Positions 12,200-24,309 of a stretch of 64,000 bases of DNA are shown one piece after another; positions within the stretch are counted from its first letter, which is position 1, and each line of letters begins with the position of its first letter. Below the pieces are notes generated by a model that was not told where the DNA came from, searched no databases, and worked only from the letters and a program-made list of their open reading frames with translations. A program made the position numbers and the translations under genes. Origin of the DNA: Ophiocordyceps camponoti-saundersi (nom. inval.) (taxonomy: Eukaryota; Ascomycota; Sordariomycetes; Hypocreales; Ophiocordycipitaceae). Where the stretch lies: positions 100,391 through 164,390 of the forward strand of contig PDHQ01000021.1 in assembly GCA_003339415.1 (NCBI GenBank), read 5' to 3'.

Positions 12200-13389
12200 T
12201 AATTTTTCTTTTAAGAGATACTAACTTTTAGCTTAGATTTATCTTTTTAGATTCGGTACCGACTCCCCTACGTTTTAATATACCTCGTACCACGCGCTCC
12301 TAGAACTAACCTCCGTAGGCGGAGGACCGCTCCTCGGATATCTCTTCCCCCCCTCCTTCGGATCGTCCTGCGCAGTTAGAGACGACTCGTCCTACGGAAG
12401 CCCCGGAGGCCTCCCGACATAGTCTTACTCCCTAGGAGGAAATTTTCCGCAATTTTATTACTAACTTCCTCTAGGAACGAGGCATCTATCCTAGGGATAT
12501 TATAATCCCTAAAGGAAACCCTACCGACTCGGCCACGAGTTCCCGGCGTAGGCGCCACTCCTCGTTATCGGACTCTAGTTAAGATAAGGATATTAAACTT
12601 TCGAATATTATTAAACTAGAGAAGCGACCTATAACTTGCAAATACTAAGACTAGCTTAAGGACCTTAAAAACTCCTTCCTCGCGGCACCTAAGAGGTACC
12701 ATAAAGATAAGAATAAGATTCTTAAAGCCTTAGATAATATATACCTAGACCTTCGTACTTATTAGAGGTCTTATAAATACGGCTTATCTGCTAAGGAATA
12801 AGCGCGACTCGTAAGCGATTAGCCCGCTTTTAAAGAATAGTCTTATAACCTTCTAAAAGATCCCGGGAATCGAACTATAACTATAGCTATTATACTCTAA
12901 GACGCTAGGTAACGAGATAATCAGATACCCTATAATTTTTATATCTATCTAGAGGGTCTAGAAAGATATTTCGACGCCCGTCCTTTTAAAGAACTTACCT
13001 TAGATTACTTCTCCCGATTACTCCCTTAGCTACAAGCTAAGATCCTTAAATAGCACTAGCTAGACACTCTCGACCGTTAGGAAATAGTCTCCCTAGCCTA
13101 ACGGATTTAGGATTCTAGCTTAGGCAGGTCTTACCGATATCGCCACGATAACTCCACGAAACGATAACGGACCGACTCTAATTCGGGTTATTATCGTAAC
13201 GATAGTTCCTTAAAGCCCTAGAATAGAAACGGCGGTTTTAACCGCCCTAAGGAAAGTAAGGATAAAAGGAACCTATCTAATAAGAAATTAGATATTCTAA
13301 CTTACTCTTATTGCAAAAAGAAGGGCTATAAGGAATCCGACTGCTAGTCGAAGTACCCGGAGAAAGCTAAAGCCGCGAGGACTAAATAA
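12200..13389 (+). pseudogene. gypsy gag (RIP-inactivated)
   Basis: The plus-strand frame interrupted by TAA/TAG encodes a gag-like protein. Readable segments include FYIYLEGLERYFDARPFKEL near 12,935-13,000. At 13,305-13,360 there is a decayed zinc knuckle read as YSYCKKKGYKESDC-stop-SKYPE, consistent with an ancestral C-x2-C-x4-H-x4-C motif with C to Y and H to Y changes caused by RIP. The start codon cannot be placed because ATG may have become ATA. Confidence 0.75.
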
Positions 13390-16300
13390 ACCTAGGCCGG
13401 CTTATTAAAGAAGAGTTTAAAAAACTCGAAGATATCGATATAAAAGTCTCTCCACCGACGTTCTCGACGGAAGGAACCTTTAAGACTTCCGGCATACTCT
13501 AAACGGGACTTACTCCTTTTCCGGTATTCGTTAAATTTAATACTTATAGTAAAATCGATTTTATCGACCCTTCCTTTATAAGAGAACACGTATTACTACT
13601 CTTAGACGACGACCCTTCTCTCCCCGTAAAAGGTATCGGTAAATACGCCCTAGTCGACGGACTCTAGGAGGTATCGGTCACCCTTCGTAATATAAACGGG
13701 ATAGAAAAGACGCTAGTTCGTCACTATTTCGGCGTCCCTAATACAGCAGCAAACGATAACCTTATTACTCTAAGGATACCTACCTTAATAGCCGAATAAA
13801 TCTACTTATCCCCCGATACTCATAAATAATAGTATAAATTATCTCGACCACTACGAGCCTGCCTCCTTAACGCCGAGGAATTCGTCTAAGAGGCTAAATA
13901 ATACCTATACGTTTTCCGGGTTATATTAAACCTAATACCTCTTATGTTTGCAGATAAAGAAGACTCCGAGCTACTACCGGTATTAGAAGTCGAAATACCC
14001 CTAACTCTCGCTAGATTCGAAGATATATTCTCGAAGTTTAAGGCCTTAATTCTTCCTAATAAAAAAGATGCCATCCACGCTATTAATTTAGTCGACGACG
14101 CCACGCCTCCCTAAGGTCCTATCTACCCTCTTTCCTAGACTAAACTTAAAGTACTCCGAGAATACCTCGATAACGCTTTAGGTAAGGGTTAGATATAAGA
14201 ATCTTAGAGCCTAGGTAGCGCCCCTATCTTCTTCGTCCCTAAGAAAGATAGGGAACTACGACTCTACGTAGACTACCGGGGTCTTAATAAGGTAACGATT
14301 AAGAATCGTTACCCTCTCCTACTTATTTCGGAGATTATAGACTAGGTTTAAGGCGCCACGATTTTCTTAAAGATCGACCTCCGGTACGCCTATTACCGTA
14401 TTCGTATTAAAAAGGGCGACGAGTAGAAAACTACCTTCCGCTTACGATACGGTTATTTCGAGTATCTTATCGTTCCTTTTAGCTTAACGAACGCCCCGGC
14501 GACTTTCTAGTACTATATTAATCGAGCACTTAAAACCCTAGTAGATACTATCTATATTATCTATTTAGACGATATATTAATCTACTCTAAGACGAAGGAG
14601 GATTATACCCGATACCTTCGCGAGATCCTAGCGAAACTCCGAGAAGCTAACTTATACGTAAATATTACTAAATACGTCTTCTATTAAGAAATAGTCAAGT
14701 TCCTTAGATATATCGTCGGTATGCATAATATCTTTATAGACCTAAAGAGGATATAAGTAGTGGCCGACTAGGAAGAACCAGGCTCTTTCTATAACTTTTA
14801 AATTTTTCTAGGTTTCTGCAACTATTACCGGCGTTTTATTCCCCGATATTCTAATATCGTCGCTCCCCTAACTAATATACTTAAAGGGAGCGAAAACGGG
14901 AAGAAACTAGGCCGATACTAGCTCGACGCCCTCTAACGATCCGCCTTTTTAGAACTTAAAGAGGTATTTGCCAAAGCCCCCTTACTTATATATTTTAATC
15001 CTAAGAGGTAGATAAGGATTAAGACTAACGTATCGAACTTTACTATAGCCGGTATCCTCTTATAATATAATAATTAAGGGCAATACCCTATTATCGCCTA
15101 CTAGTTATAGAAATTTAATAGCCCTAAAGTACGCTATATAGTAGCCGAAAAGGAATTCTTCGCTATCGTTAAATTATTTAAGTATTAGCGCTATTACGTA
15201 GAAGGATCGACGTTTCTAGTCGAGGTGATCTTAGATTACTCGAACCTACGGTTAATTATAATATAATCGGACTTAAACCGCCGCTAATAACGTTAGGTAA
15301 CTTACTTATCGCCCTTCGACTTCTATATCCTCTATAAACTAGGCCGTAATAATCCTGCCGATAGCCCCTTAAGAAAACCGTAATATATACTCGAAGCGGG
15401 CCCGATAATAGAAGGATTAGATATTTTACGTAAGAAGATAGTTAATAATATACTACGCGTTAAGCATATTACGGCGTCGGACTAAACCGACTATTAAAAC
15501 CCCTGCCCTAAAGTAGCTATATGCTTTTTATACTAGGTTTTAACGACCTCGGGCTTAACTTAACGCCTTAAGGGCTAGACCCTAAAGAAGGCAATAGTAT
15601 AAGAATAGCCCCTAGAGCCCGATATATCGACTCCCCTCCTTACTTTGCTATAGCGAAGTTAAGGCGAAGATCTCCGGTTATAACGCCGAAAAGCTACCGA
15701 GCTTAATAAGACTCGACGGGGAAAATAAGGTCTATAGATAGTTAACTCTAACGGTCTCGTCTATTAGAAGGACCGCATAGTAGTACCGTAAGAAGCGGCG
15801 TTAAAGCACGAATTACTATCACTATACTACGATAACTTACTAGCGGGTTATTTCGGTATAAAACGCACCTAGGACCTCCTCGCTAGGAAATTCTACTAGG
15901 AGGCAATATATAAAAATATTAAATCCTATATTAGGTCCTGCTAGATTTGCTAAGGGGTCGCTCCCCGAAGGCACCGCCTATATAGTAAGTTAGATTCGTT
16001 ACCGATTCTATCACGACCTTAGGCAGAACTATCTCTAGATTTTACTACTAGTTTTCTAGAGTCTATATAGCTAGATAAATAAGTTAATAGTATCCTCGTA
16101 ATCGTTAATCGATTTACGAAGTTCTCGCTCTTACTTCCCGTTTCGGATATAATTAAAGTAGGGGACCTAGCCGAGCTCTTTCACCGGGAGGTAGAACTCC
16201 GCTACGGCCCTCTATAAGGTATTATGTCCGATAGGGGCAGCTTATTCACTAGTTATTTCTAGTCAGACCTTTATCTGCTATCTAAGATTAAGAGACGGTT

Positions 16301-17109
16301 ATCGACCGCGTTTTACCCCTAAACCGATAAGCAAACGGAACGGATAAACTAGGTAGTATAATACTACCTCCGTTATTTTACTAATAATAAACGCGTATTA
16401 TAGCCTTAACTATTACTAGTTACCTAATTTATAATAAATAACGTAAAGCACTTAATTATAGGAATCTTACCTAACGAGGCACTTTACGGATACTGCCTAG
16501 AGTTCTATATCTCTACGGATATTCCCCCTAAAGTAACGCCTAAGGCTAAGGCTAGACTAGATAAGATAGTAAACTTACGCTAACGTCTAGTAGATTACTA
16601 GAGATACGCTACCGAAAGGCAGGCGAAGTACTATAATAAAAACTATATACCGCTAGTGCTAAAAATCGGTAACTTAGTAGGTTTTTCTACGAAGAATATT
16701 AAATTTAAGGGCGAGAAAAAGAAACTCCTTCCTCGCTATATTAGACCTTTCCGTATTCTTTAAAAGATCGGCTCCTAAGCATATCGCCTCGCCCTGCCGG
16801 CAAAATATAGCCGTCTCTATAATATTTTTTATATCTCCCTCCTTAAACCTTAGCACCTTCGAAGTCCCCTAAACCCGTCCACCTCTCTCCCTATACTAGA
16901 TTTAGAAGAGGACGACGGAGAATAAGAAGTCTAAAAGGTTAAAGGCTAAAAAATACTAAACGGTAATATTTATTTTCTAGTTAAATAGAAGGGATAGCCT
17001 TTAGAGTATAACTAATAGGTCCCTATTAAGGATATAGTAAACGTATCCCGACTTATTAATAAGTTCTAAAAGATAATAAAGAAACGTAAGAAAGTCCGTT
17101 TTTTATAAA
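13390..17109 (+). pseudogene. gypsy pol with C-terminal chromodomain (RIP-inactivated)
   Basis: Domains in order on the plus strand: protease region (about 13,500-13,850); reverse transcriptase with KIDLRYAYYRIRIKKGDE near 14,365 and the active site IYLDDILIYS near 14,562-14,591; RNase H near 14,940-15,330 with KTNVSNFTIAGILL; and an integrase zinc-binding region near 15,815-15,985 (LARKFYWEAIYKNIKSYIRSC). The integrase catalytic core follows at about 16,010-16,420 (SLDFTTSF, MSDRGSLFTS), then a chromodomain near 16,955-17,060 (GNIYFLVK-stop-KG-stop-PLEYN). The chromodomain identifies a chromovirus, a group that targets heterochromatin. Stops sit mostly at former CAA, CAG and TGG codons. Confidence 0.9.
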
Positions 17110-17149
17110 CTTATATATCGATTACTCGCTATACCTCTATCTACCTATT

Positions 17150-20100
17150 CTACTTAGTACGGGGTTTCTTATTCCTGCCCGAACGACGAACTAACGGTTT
17201 ACCTTCCTCCTTAATAGCTCGCTTAACGACCTTCCGAGTCGAAGGTAATCAGGTTAAGACCCGGACCCGATTCTCCTCTAACTATTCCTCGGTTATCTGC
17301 TCGACCGGGACACGTTTCTTATCCTTTACGTTAATAAAAACGTACTAGTCCTTATTTATATAAGGTATAAACGCGTTAAGCCGTTTCTTAAGCTTTTTCT
17401 TTTACGTCTATATCTCTCGGGCACTAAGTAAAGCTATCACTTTACCGATCCGTAGCCGAATATAAGCTAAGGCCGCCGCCTAGCTACTATAACCGTTATC
17501 TCTAGGTTCTAGTCGAAGTAGGAAGTTAGTATTCTAAGCCTTAACCTTTATAAACTCTCCTAAACTACCGGGGGCTACCCCTAACTCCTTAGCGAAATAG
17601 GGCCGGATCGCACCGAATGCGAGCTTATTTTAAACTAGCAAAGCCCGTCGTTCGTAGATTATAGTGCGGTATAAGTTCCGCGCTTTAGTCTTGCCTTTCG
17701 CCGCACCGCTTAGGCGGAACTCCCTAGCATACGTACCGAGGGCCGCGTTAAAGGCCTCCGCGAGATACTACCCTTACGTGGCAAGTTCCTCTCTAAGCCG
17801 GTCCGGGATTATAAAGTTAAAGCTACCGCTCCTAAAACTAGCTTCCTCCCGCGTCGCGGTATATATCGTTTCTAGGACCTTAAGTATTACTATTATATCG
17901 TAATAGTTTCCTAATATTAGCGCCGGTATTTTATAATAGGTTACCTTACGCTTTACGTAAAGATCGTATCTTACCGCCTTAATAGCAGTCCGATAGTAGG
18001 ATATAATAAAAGGTTCCGTTTTTTCTACTAGAGTTAAATACTACGATAAACCGGACCTAAAGCAGGCGAGGTACTAATTAACCTTAAAGTAGATAGTCTG
18101 CCCCCGGATAGGTTATACGGCTTTCTTTAACTTCTTAACGCGCGGCGCGCTTCTTCCGGCACTCGCGCCCGCTCGACCGCCGCCCCGGCCGCGACTCCCC
18201 CCCCTTACGGGCGCTAACGGTACGTCCTCTTTATCTTTACTATCGTCCTCGCCGTCGCTATCGGCAAATAGGTCGTTATTAGGAGCCTCCCGGAAGAACT
18301 CCGCGTCGTTAGCGGCCTTAAGACTTTTATTATCTCCTTCTTCGTCCTGCTCCTCGGCGTTCTCTTCCTTACGATCTCCTTCCTTTACGTCGCGTAAGTT
18401 ATTTATAATAATACTACCCTCTGCTACCTCCTCGATAGCCTAACTATCTCCTTCCGCGATCGACGGTCCCGCGTCCCGTTTCTGCGCCTCCTCGGCGGCT
18501 TCTCGCTTCTTATAAGCTTTCCTTTATTCCTAGTATCGGTCTAGCTATTTTCTAATATTACTAAGTACTTAGTTCCTTACGATACTATCCTAGGTATATA
18601 ACGATAACTAGTCCGCGGATATCGTCTATTTTATATTCTTTTTTACGAAGGTATAGGCTATAATCGATACCCTCTCTCCTCGGATACGCGATACCTCTAT
18701 AATAAGCTACGTTAGTTATAGCGTAGCCGGCCCTATAGTTAAGTTAGACGCTTTCTCGCCGTTACTATCCGACCTATCGTGTCTAACTAGCGCTGCCTTA
18801 TAAAGACTAGGACCCTATATCTCCTACTAGTATAAGTTAAATTTGTCCACGATTATCCGATAAATCTTAGCCATAACTCCCTTATCGGTTAGCACTTTCT
18901 AACGCTGCTTAAACGTGGTACGATTCTAAATCTAGGCACGTATAATTAGATAAGCCACGGCCGCCGTATCTTTCCCCTCCTTTTTCGCTACGTTAAAGAT
19001 TAACTAGCGTAATACGTCTTCCTTATCGACGACGGGTATCTTCTCAAGCGCTATATACCGGTTAACGATAGGCCCTCGCCTCTACTACGAAGGGACCCCG
19101 CTTTACTTACCTTCTGCTCAAACTGCTTTCGTAACTTCCGTTAGCTTCGATAAGGAGGTCTATTTAGCTACCTTTTTTCCTATCGGTATAAATACCGATA
19201 CCTTCTTATCTCTTAAGGCCCCGTAGATACGAGTTAATATTTCGGCGTTATGCTCGGTATTAAAATACGTATCGGCAAACCGCGTCCTTTTTATAGCCTT
19301 ATTAATCTTAACCACCTTACGATATACTTTCGTAAACTCGTACTACTCTATATTAGACTAATTATTATCGTTAAGAATATCTTTTACTTAAATAACCGGC
19401 GCCTTAGTAGGAATATCTTAATTATCTAAGTCTTCCTCGTCGGAGGGATCGATAAATTCCTTACTTAGGACCCCTAGGGTATATTAGTATCTCTATATCG
19501 ATAGGGGACCGAAATACTTACGTTTCTTACCCTTAGCCCGATCCTTTATTGCCTTTTTCTCGATTAATTATTTAGTAACTTATGTAGCTTGCTGCGTTTC
19601 TCCTTTAGTATCCCTCTCGCCTACGGTTATCTTCGGCGCCGTCTCGGCGACCTTGCTTGCCGATTTCTTACGAGACGAAGGAGTTTTATATACCGGCTCT
19701 TGTGCCTTTTTCGGCGTCTTACTGCTAGCTGCTACCTCCTACGACGCCCCTATCTTACCCGGCGTTAATTTCTTAAAACCTGCAAACGATTTACTAATTA
19801 CGGATCTCTTACTTATAGAGCTAGTATCTACCGGGCCTATAAACTATTAGCACCGCCTAGCCGATATATAATCGATTTACTTACGCTCCGATAACTTAAT
19901 ACCTAGCGTTATAGTTTTCTTCTACTTACTAATTTTTAACGATATTTTAGTAAGGGTTTTAGGTTTCTATAAAGTAGGACTTAGCTCTTATACCCTAACG
20001 GGCGGCTTACTACCTCTCCTATTTTCCTCTATAATAGTAATAAGCGACGTTTTGCTCGAAGACCCTACGCTAGGTTAACGGATACTTTACGACGCGCGAA

Positions 20101-20380
20101 CGATTTACTTACGCTTTATACTTTTCCTAATAAGCGTCTTCGCGGTATCCCTCTTAGGCCCGGCCTCTATCCTCTTACTTAGAGTCTTTCGCGGAGTACC
20201 TTATAGCGTTTCTATATTACGGCGCGGTATATCGTTATCGAGCGGACCTATACTAAGTTCTACCCTATCCTCGTTATAATAAGTATAATAGCTATTAGTA
20301 ACCTTACTACGCGATACTATCCCTTCCGGATACGCTATATTATTATCATATATAAAAATCCGAAATTAAAAGCTCGACCT
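17150..20380 (-). pseudogene. long antisense accessory reading frame inside the gypsy element, unknown function
   Basis: On the minus strand, one single frame reads from about 20,380 to a TAG at 17,150-17,152, more than 1,050 codons. It is interrupted only by stops that RIP could create from CAA, CAG, TGG or CGA. No frame shift is needed: codons at 20,305 and 17,152 are in register. The product is Ser/Lys/Arg-rich at the N-terminus and has a central region with IYGALRDKKVSVFIPIGKK. An acidic segment follows (about 18,200-18,450, with NNDLFADSDGEDDSKDKED), and it ends in the basic tail LVRRSGRNKKPRTK. No domain I recognise is present. Its end lies about 40 bp tail-to-tail from pol. The start Met is not identifiable. 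Whether it is an element gene or captured host sequence is unknown. Confidence 0.7.
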
Positions 20381-20606
20381 TTTCTAAGATAATAGGAGGA
20401 AAAAATTATAATAATAGTAGCACGCGTCCGAAGTTACTTATACCCTCGCTCGAACTAATAATAAATTACTACCGTTACTATAATTACGCGCGCTCCTTAC
20501 TATTAATAACGCGCTTTACCTACCCGCGACTCTTTTTTATTTTTTACTTTATTATAATAGATATATAATAACTTACGACTATCTTACCTTAGTATTTAGT
20601 TATTTA

Positions 20607-20620
20607 AAATAGGGAGATAG
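20607..20620 (+). other. candidate polypurine tract of the gypsy element
   Basis: The sequence AAAATAGGGAGATAG lies directly 5' of the 3' LTR start at 20,622. A purine-rich run in this position primes plus-strand DNA synthesis in LTR retroelements. RIP has probably altered some bases. Confidence 0.6.
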
Positions 20621-20621
20621 T

Positions 20622-21032
20622 TATAATAAAGTTATAAGATAACTATATAAGAAGGATAATTAGAAGGTTACGTAAGTATTATAAAGCTATTATAACTCCT
20701 TACCGAAACTACTCGGAGTATATATAACGCGCTTCCGGTCTTAATAAAGTAGTTAGATACGGAAGATAAGTTCTTAAACTACGCTAGGGTCTTAGATAAA
20801 ACTCTAGAAGATATAGTTTATATCGCGAGGAGTTTACCCCTAAGTCGTGACCTCCTCGTATATAGTTCGTAGTAGTTTCTAGTATTATGATTCGGTAAGA
20901 ATTAGCTTTGCTCTTAATATAACTCTTAAAGTGAACCTCTGCAATCTACACTTATGCACTCTTCTTTCTCTTCTCTAACCTAATTATCGCTACCTCTCTT
21001 CTTTAGTGTATCTTGCATAGGCTCCCCTTATA
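20622..21032 (+). repeat. gypsy 3' LTR
   Basis: 411 bp, the partner of 11,785-12,195. The last 180 bp or so (from about 20,850) keep many CpA and TpG dinucleotides (TGCAATC, TATGCACTC, TTGCATAGG) that are lost in the 5' copy. So this end has escaped most of the mutation that affects its surroundings. Confidence 0.92.
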
Positions 21033-21037
21033 CTCGC
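21033..21037. repeat. target-site duplication CTCGC (right)
   Basis: The five bases after the gypsy 3' LTR repeat the CTCGC found at 11,780-11,784. Confidence 0.9.
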
Positions 21038-24000
21038 GTAAATATTAAGAAAGTCGTTTTTTAAGTATTAAGTTAGTTAGCTAAAGATTCTATAAGTTAC
21101 TAGCTAATTTATTAAGATTATTATAATTATTAGTATCGTAAACCTAGCTGCTAGGAAAATTTAAGGTTATAGGCGCTATCGGTAATAGTTATACCTTTTT
21201 ATTAACTTCCTCGATTAATCGAAGAAGTATATTCTTATCGAAAAACGGGCGCGGTGCCTCTCTGCCTTAATAAGGTATAGGATTTAGTAAGAGAAGGTAT
21301 AAAGAGTTTCCTTCGGGTATTTTAAAACGCTCTTTTAATAGCCCTATAAATTCCTCTTAAACGTTTAAATTCGACGTATCTAATAATCCGGCTATAATAG
21401 TTAAATATTTCCTCGATTATTTAATACTTAATATATTAGAGGACTATAAAATATTAATACCGCTAGTTTAGCTATAGGAAGTTTTCTCTTTCTCCTTATA
21501 AGGAAGAATAATAAGTTTAAATTCGATAATTTTACTTTTTTCTTCTAAATAAGCCTTAAATTCGACTAATAGGTCCTCTTTAACGGTAAGGGCACTAGTA
21601 TAATTAATAAAGCGTATATCTCGTGCTCGAATAACGATTCCTTAATTAGGAAGCTATATCTTAAAAATATAGCTATATAGGCCCTTAATACCGATAAGAT
21701 TACCCTTCTAAGCTTAAGAAGCTATTTTCTCTAACCTTATAATCTTCTTTTTCGGCTTTATTACGTATACTATATAGCCCTAGGCGTGTAAGTAGCTAAT
21801 ATTATATTTATAAAGCAGATTAAGCATCTTTATAACCTTCTCGAGAGGGCTCTCTTTACCTTTTATAAGTAGTAAATTCGTAATATACGCTACTATTAAT
21901 ATATAATACGGCTAAAAGGTTATAGGAAGCTATATATATAGATAAATAGCTCTTACTATCGTTAAAAGTATTCTACTAGCTTTTTCTATAAGACTGTTTT
22001 ATTAAGGGTTATATAGGGTTAAATAACGTAGAACGAATCTATCCTAAAAAGCCTAAGCCTTAATTACCTCGCTCTTAAACTCCTATATATTATCGAAAGC
22101 TATCGTAGCTATAGGAATTCCTCTAGAAAAGGTATTAACCTATCTTTTCTATTTACGAAGAAGCTTAAAAGCCTAACCTTTTAAGTTAGTAGCTATTATT
22201 TAGTAGAATCTTATAAAGGCGTCGATTCCGTATAGAGAATAGCGGGCGCCGCCTATTCCTAGTAGGTTATATTCGATAATATTTTAAAAAATAATATTAA
22301 GGAACCTCGTAAGCCTTACTAGCGAATCCCTACTAATTATAATATTAGCTTTAGTAAATTAATAGGCCTCGCACGAGAAGCCTTTAATAGTATTTTTATC
22401 GATTAGAATCCTTACCTTCTAATAGGCTAGGGTTACCTTCTCTTTACTAGCGTATACGAGGCGCTTATATATAATAGTAAAATTAGCCTTTAAGCCCTTC
22501 CTTAGCGATTTATACGGTAAAGTAGCGAATACCTCGATTACGGTTTAATTACCGCTCGTAGCGGTAGTACGAATAACTCGAAATTAATTATTAAGATAGT
22601 AAATACGCTCTTTAGTGCCTCTTTTAATAAGGAAATTTATTTTAAGGTTAGCGATAACGCCCTTTTCTTTTAAAACGCTTATATTTATTAAATTCGCTTA
22701 AATATTAAGGTAATAAAAGGCCTACGATAGAATTATCGAATTACTATTAGGTAGGTTTATCTTAACCTTACCCTCTCCCTAAAGCTATAGATCTCCGCTA
22801 TTAGCAGCGCGGAAAAAGTCGATTATAGTATTCTTATAAATCTCGATAAACTATTTTAAATTATTAAATATATAGCTTCTAGCTCTAAAATCGTATATAA
22901 TATTATCTTAAGTAACGCTAAGGCTAGTAGCTATAAGTTTATATATTTATCTAGCTTTTATAATAGCTTCTAATACTATAATTTACTTCTATTAATATTA
23001 ATCTCTTAGGGGTAAGCGTAGCTTTAGATATAACTTTTAGTAATTTTCTTCCTTATAAAGCTTATTACCCTCGGGAATAAAATATCTATAATTAAGATAT
23101 CGTCTTTTCTAGCTTTTTTAAGCGGGAGAAGAAGCTTTACTACTATAATTTCCGCGGCTACGGCCTTTACCGCGGCCTCGACCTCTTCCTTAGGCGTTAT
23201 CTCGCTTTTCGTCTTACTTTTTCGTATTCTAATTTATAGAAAAGGTATTTTTCTTCTTATTATTAATAAGTTTAGCGTAATTCTAGAAGAAACCTAAAAC
23301 CTTATCCTTTATCGGGGGCTTCTATTTAGCTAGCTTATATATTTAATCTTTATATCGGGAAAGTATAATAGTTTTAATAGCGTTAATCGTAGCGCTAATA
23401 AACTATTCTTTATAGGGTTCTTTTATTATAACGTAGAGTTAATTCTATAGAAGATTAAGGCGTTTTACGAAAGTACCGAATATCGTAAAATTCTCCGCCT
23501 TTATAGTATATATTTCCTTTATAATTAATAAAAAAGTAACTCTCGGAGCTATATTATATTTCTTCTTAACGGCTATAAAGGTTTAATATATTAATTAATT
23601 CGAATTCTAGCCGTTATCGTAAATTCCGAAAATTATTATAAGCTTATAATAATATATAATAAGATAATAGTAATAGATTTCCTTATCCTACTATTTCTCT
23701 ATAGCCTCGATATTCGTATTTATAAGTTTATTACTATTAAGCTTATTAATATACCGAAATAGTCGAAATTACTTAATCGCTATTCTAATTAATATCTCCT
23801 AATACTATTAATTCTCTTAGCCTTTTAGCTTCTTTATACTTATTAAGATTACTCCTATTTTTATATTTTTTAATAAGGTTATCGTAACCTTCTTTTATAG
23901 CCTAAATAAGCTCCTTATTACCTAAATAGGTAGTATTTTCCTTAGCGAGGCTTATCTTAGCTTTTCTTAGCTAAAATAATCTTCTATAGACCGGGTTAGG

Positions 24001-24143
24001 TATATTACTTACCTAAAATAGTAGCGTCGGTAATATAATAGCGTCTACTATAGCTAAGCGGATCCTAAATAAGATCTCTTATAAGGAATATCGATTATTA
24101 TCGTGAAAAACGCGTAATTTAGCGTAACGGGCGTATAACCTAT
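21038..24143 (-). pseudogene. copia gag and integrase portion (RIP-inactivated)
   Basis: The 5' half of the copia polyprotein, read on the minus strand from 24,143 downward. Near 23,210-23,120 a Gly/Arg-rich stretch (GRGRGKGRSRGNYSSK) fits the gag C-terminal region. Near 21,740-21,610 the frame shows RLEKIAS, KGNLIGIKGLYSYIFKI and IVIRARDIRFI, matching the conserved segment after the copia integrase core. Stops are dense. It continues into 11,779-9,907 when the gypsy insertion is removed. Confidence 0.75.
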
Positions 24144-24303
24144 TAAGGCATATACGCTATTACGGATCGGGCAGTAATATTGCTAATACTAAGTCTAACT
24201 CTAGTAGCCCCTCTATACTAATTTAGTATATCTAATATACTGACCTAACCGGGCTCAAGCCCTGAGTGGGGCATAGCCTAGACACAGGGTGTGTCACATA
24301 ACA
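24144..24303 (-). repeat. copia LTR, right copy (5' LTR of the minus-strand element)
   Basis: 160 bp, matching 9,747-9,906. It starts TAAGGCATATACGC (RIP form of TGAGGCACACACGC) and ends GTGTGTCACATAACA. The outermost part (from about 24,241) looks unmutated and the inner part is mutated, the mirror image of the left copy. It is followed by ATATAT (24,304-24,309), which matches the bases before the left LTR (9,741-9,746). The duplication is in low-complexity DNA and its true length (4-6 bp) is ambiguous. Confidence 0.9.
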
Positions 24304-24309
24304 ATATAT

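Larger units (their letters stand above)
11785..21032 (+). mobile_element. RIP-degraded Ty3/gypsy chromovirus nested in the copia element
   Basis: A complete 9,248-bp element with two 411-bp LTRs and a 5-bp CTCGC target duplication. On the plus strand it carries gag with a zinc knuckle, then protease, reverse transcriptase, RNase H, integrase and a C-terminal chromodomain, ending near 17,108. The next 3.3 kb hold a long minus-strand reading frame (17,150 to about 20,380), then a purine-rich tract at 20,607-20,620 just before the 3' LTR. Gag-pol plus LTRs alone would account for about 6 kb, so this element is unusually long. Dense in-frame stops show it is inactive. Confidence 0.92.
9747..24303 (-). 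mobile_element. RIP-degraded Ty1/copia LTR retrotransposon (host of nested gypsy)
   Basis: A copia element on the minus strand, bounded by two 160-bp direct repeats and flanked by ATATAT on both sides. Removing the 9,248-bp gypsy insertion and one copy of its 5-bp target duplication leaves about 5.3 kb, a normal copia size. Reading the minus strand gives gag with an RGRGRGKGR-type segment near 23,150-23,210, then the integrase C-terminal region near 21,600-21,740 (RLEKIAS, RARDIRFI). After the insertion comes RNase H near 10,240-10,430 with the copia hallmark IEAEFIALTP. Stops fall where CAA, CAG or TGG are expected, and CpA/TpG are strongly depleted, both signs of RIP. It is inactive. Confidence 0.9.

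Noticed and set aside
17664..17903. Short plus-strand open frames in the gypsy 3' region (also 19,653-19,850)
   Set aside because: They lie opposite the long minus-strand frame, which has far better continuity and codon structure.
9747..24303. CRISPR-like or viral interpretation of the repeated block
   Set aside because: The repeats are two LTR pairs with target duplications and retrotransposon domains. There are no spacer-repeat arrays and no viral structural genes.
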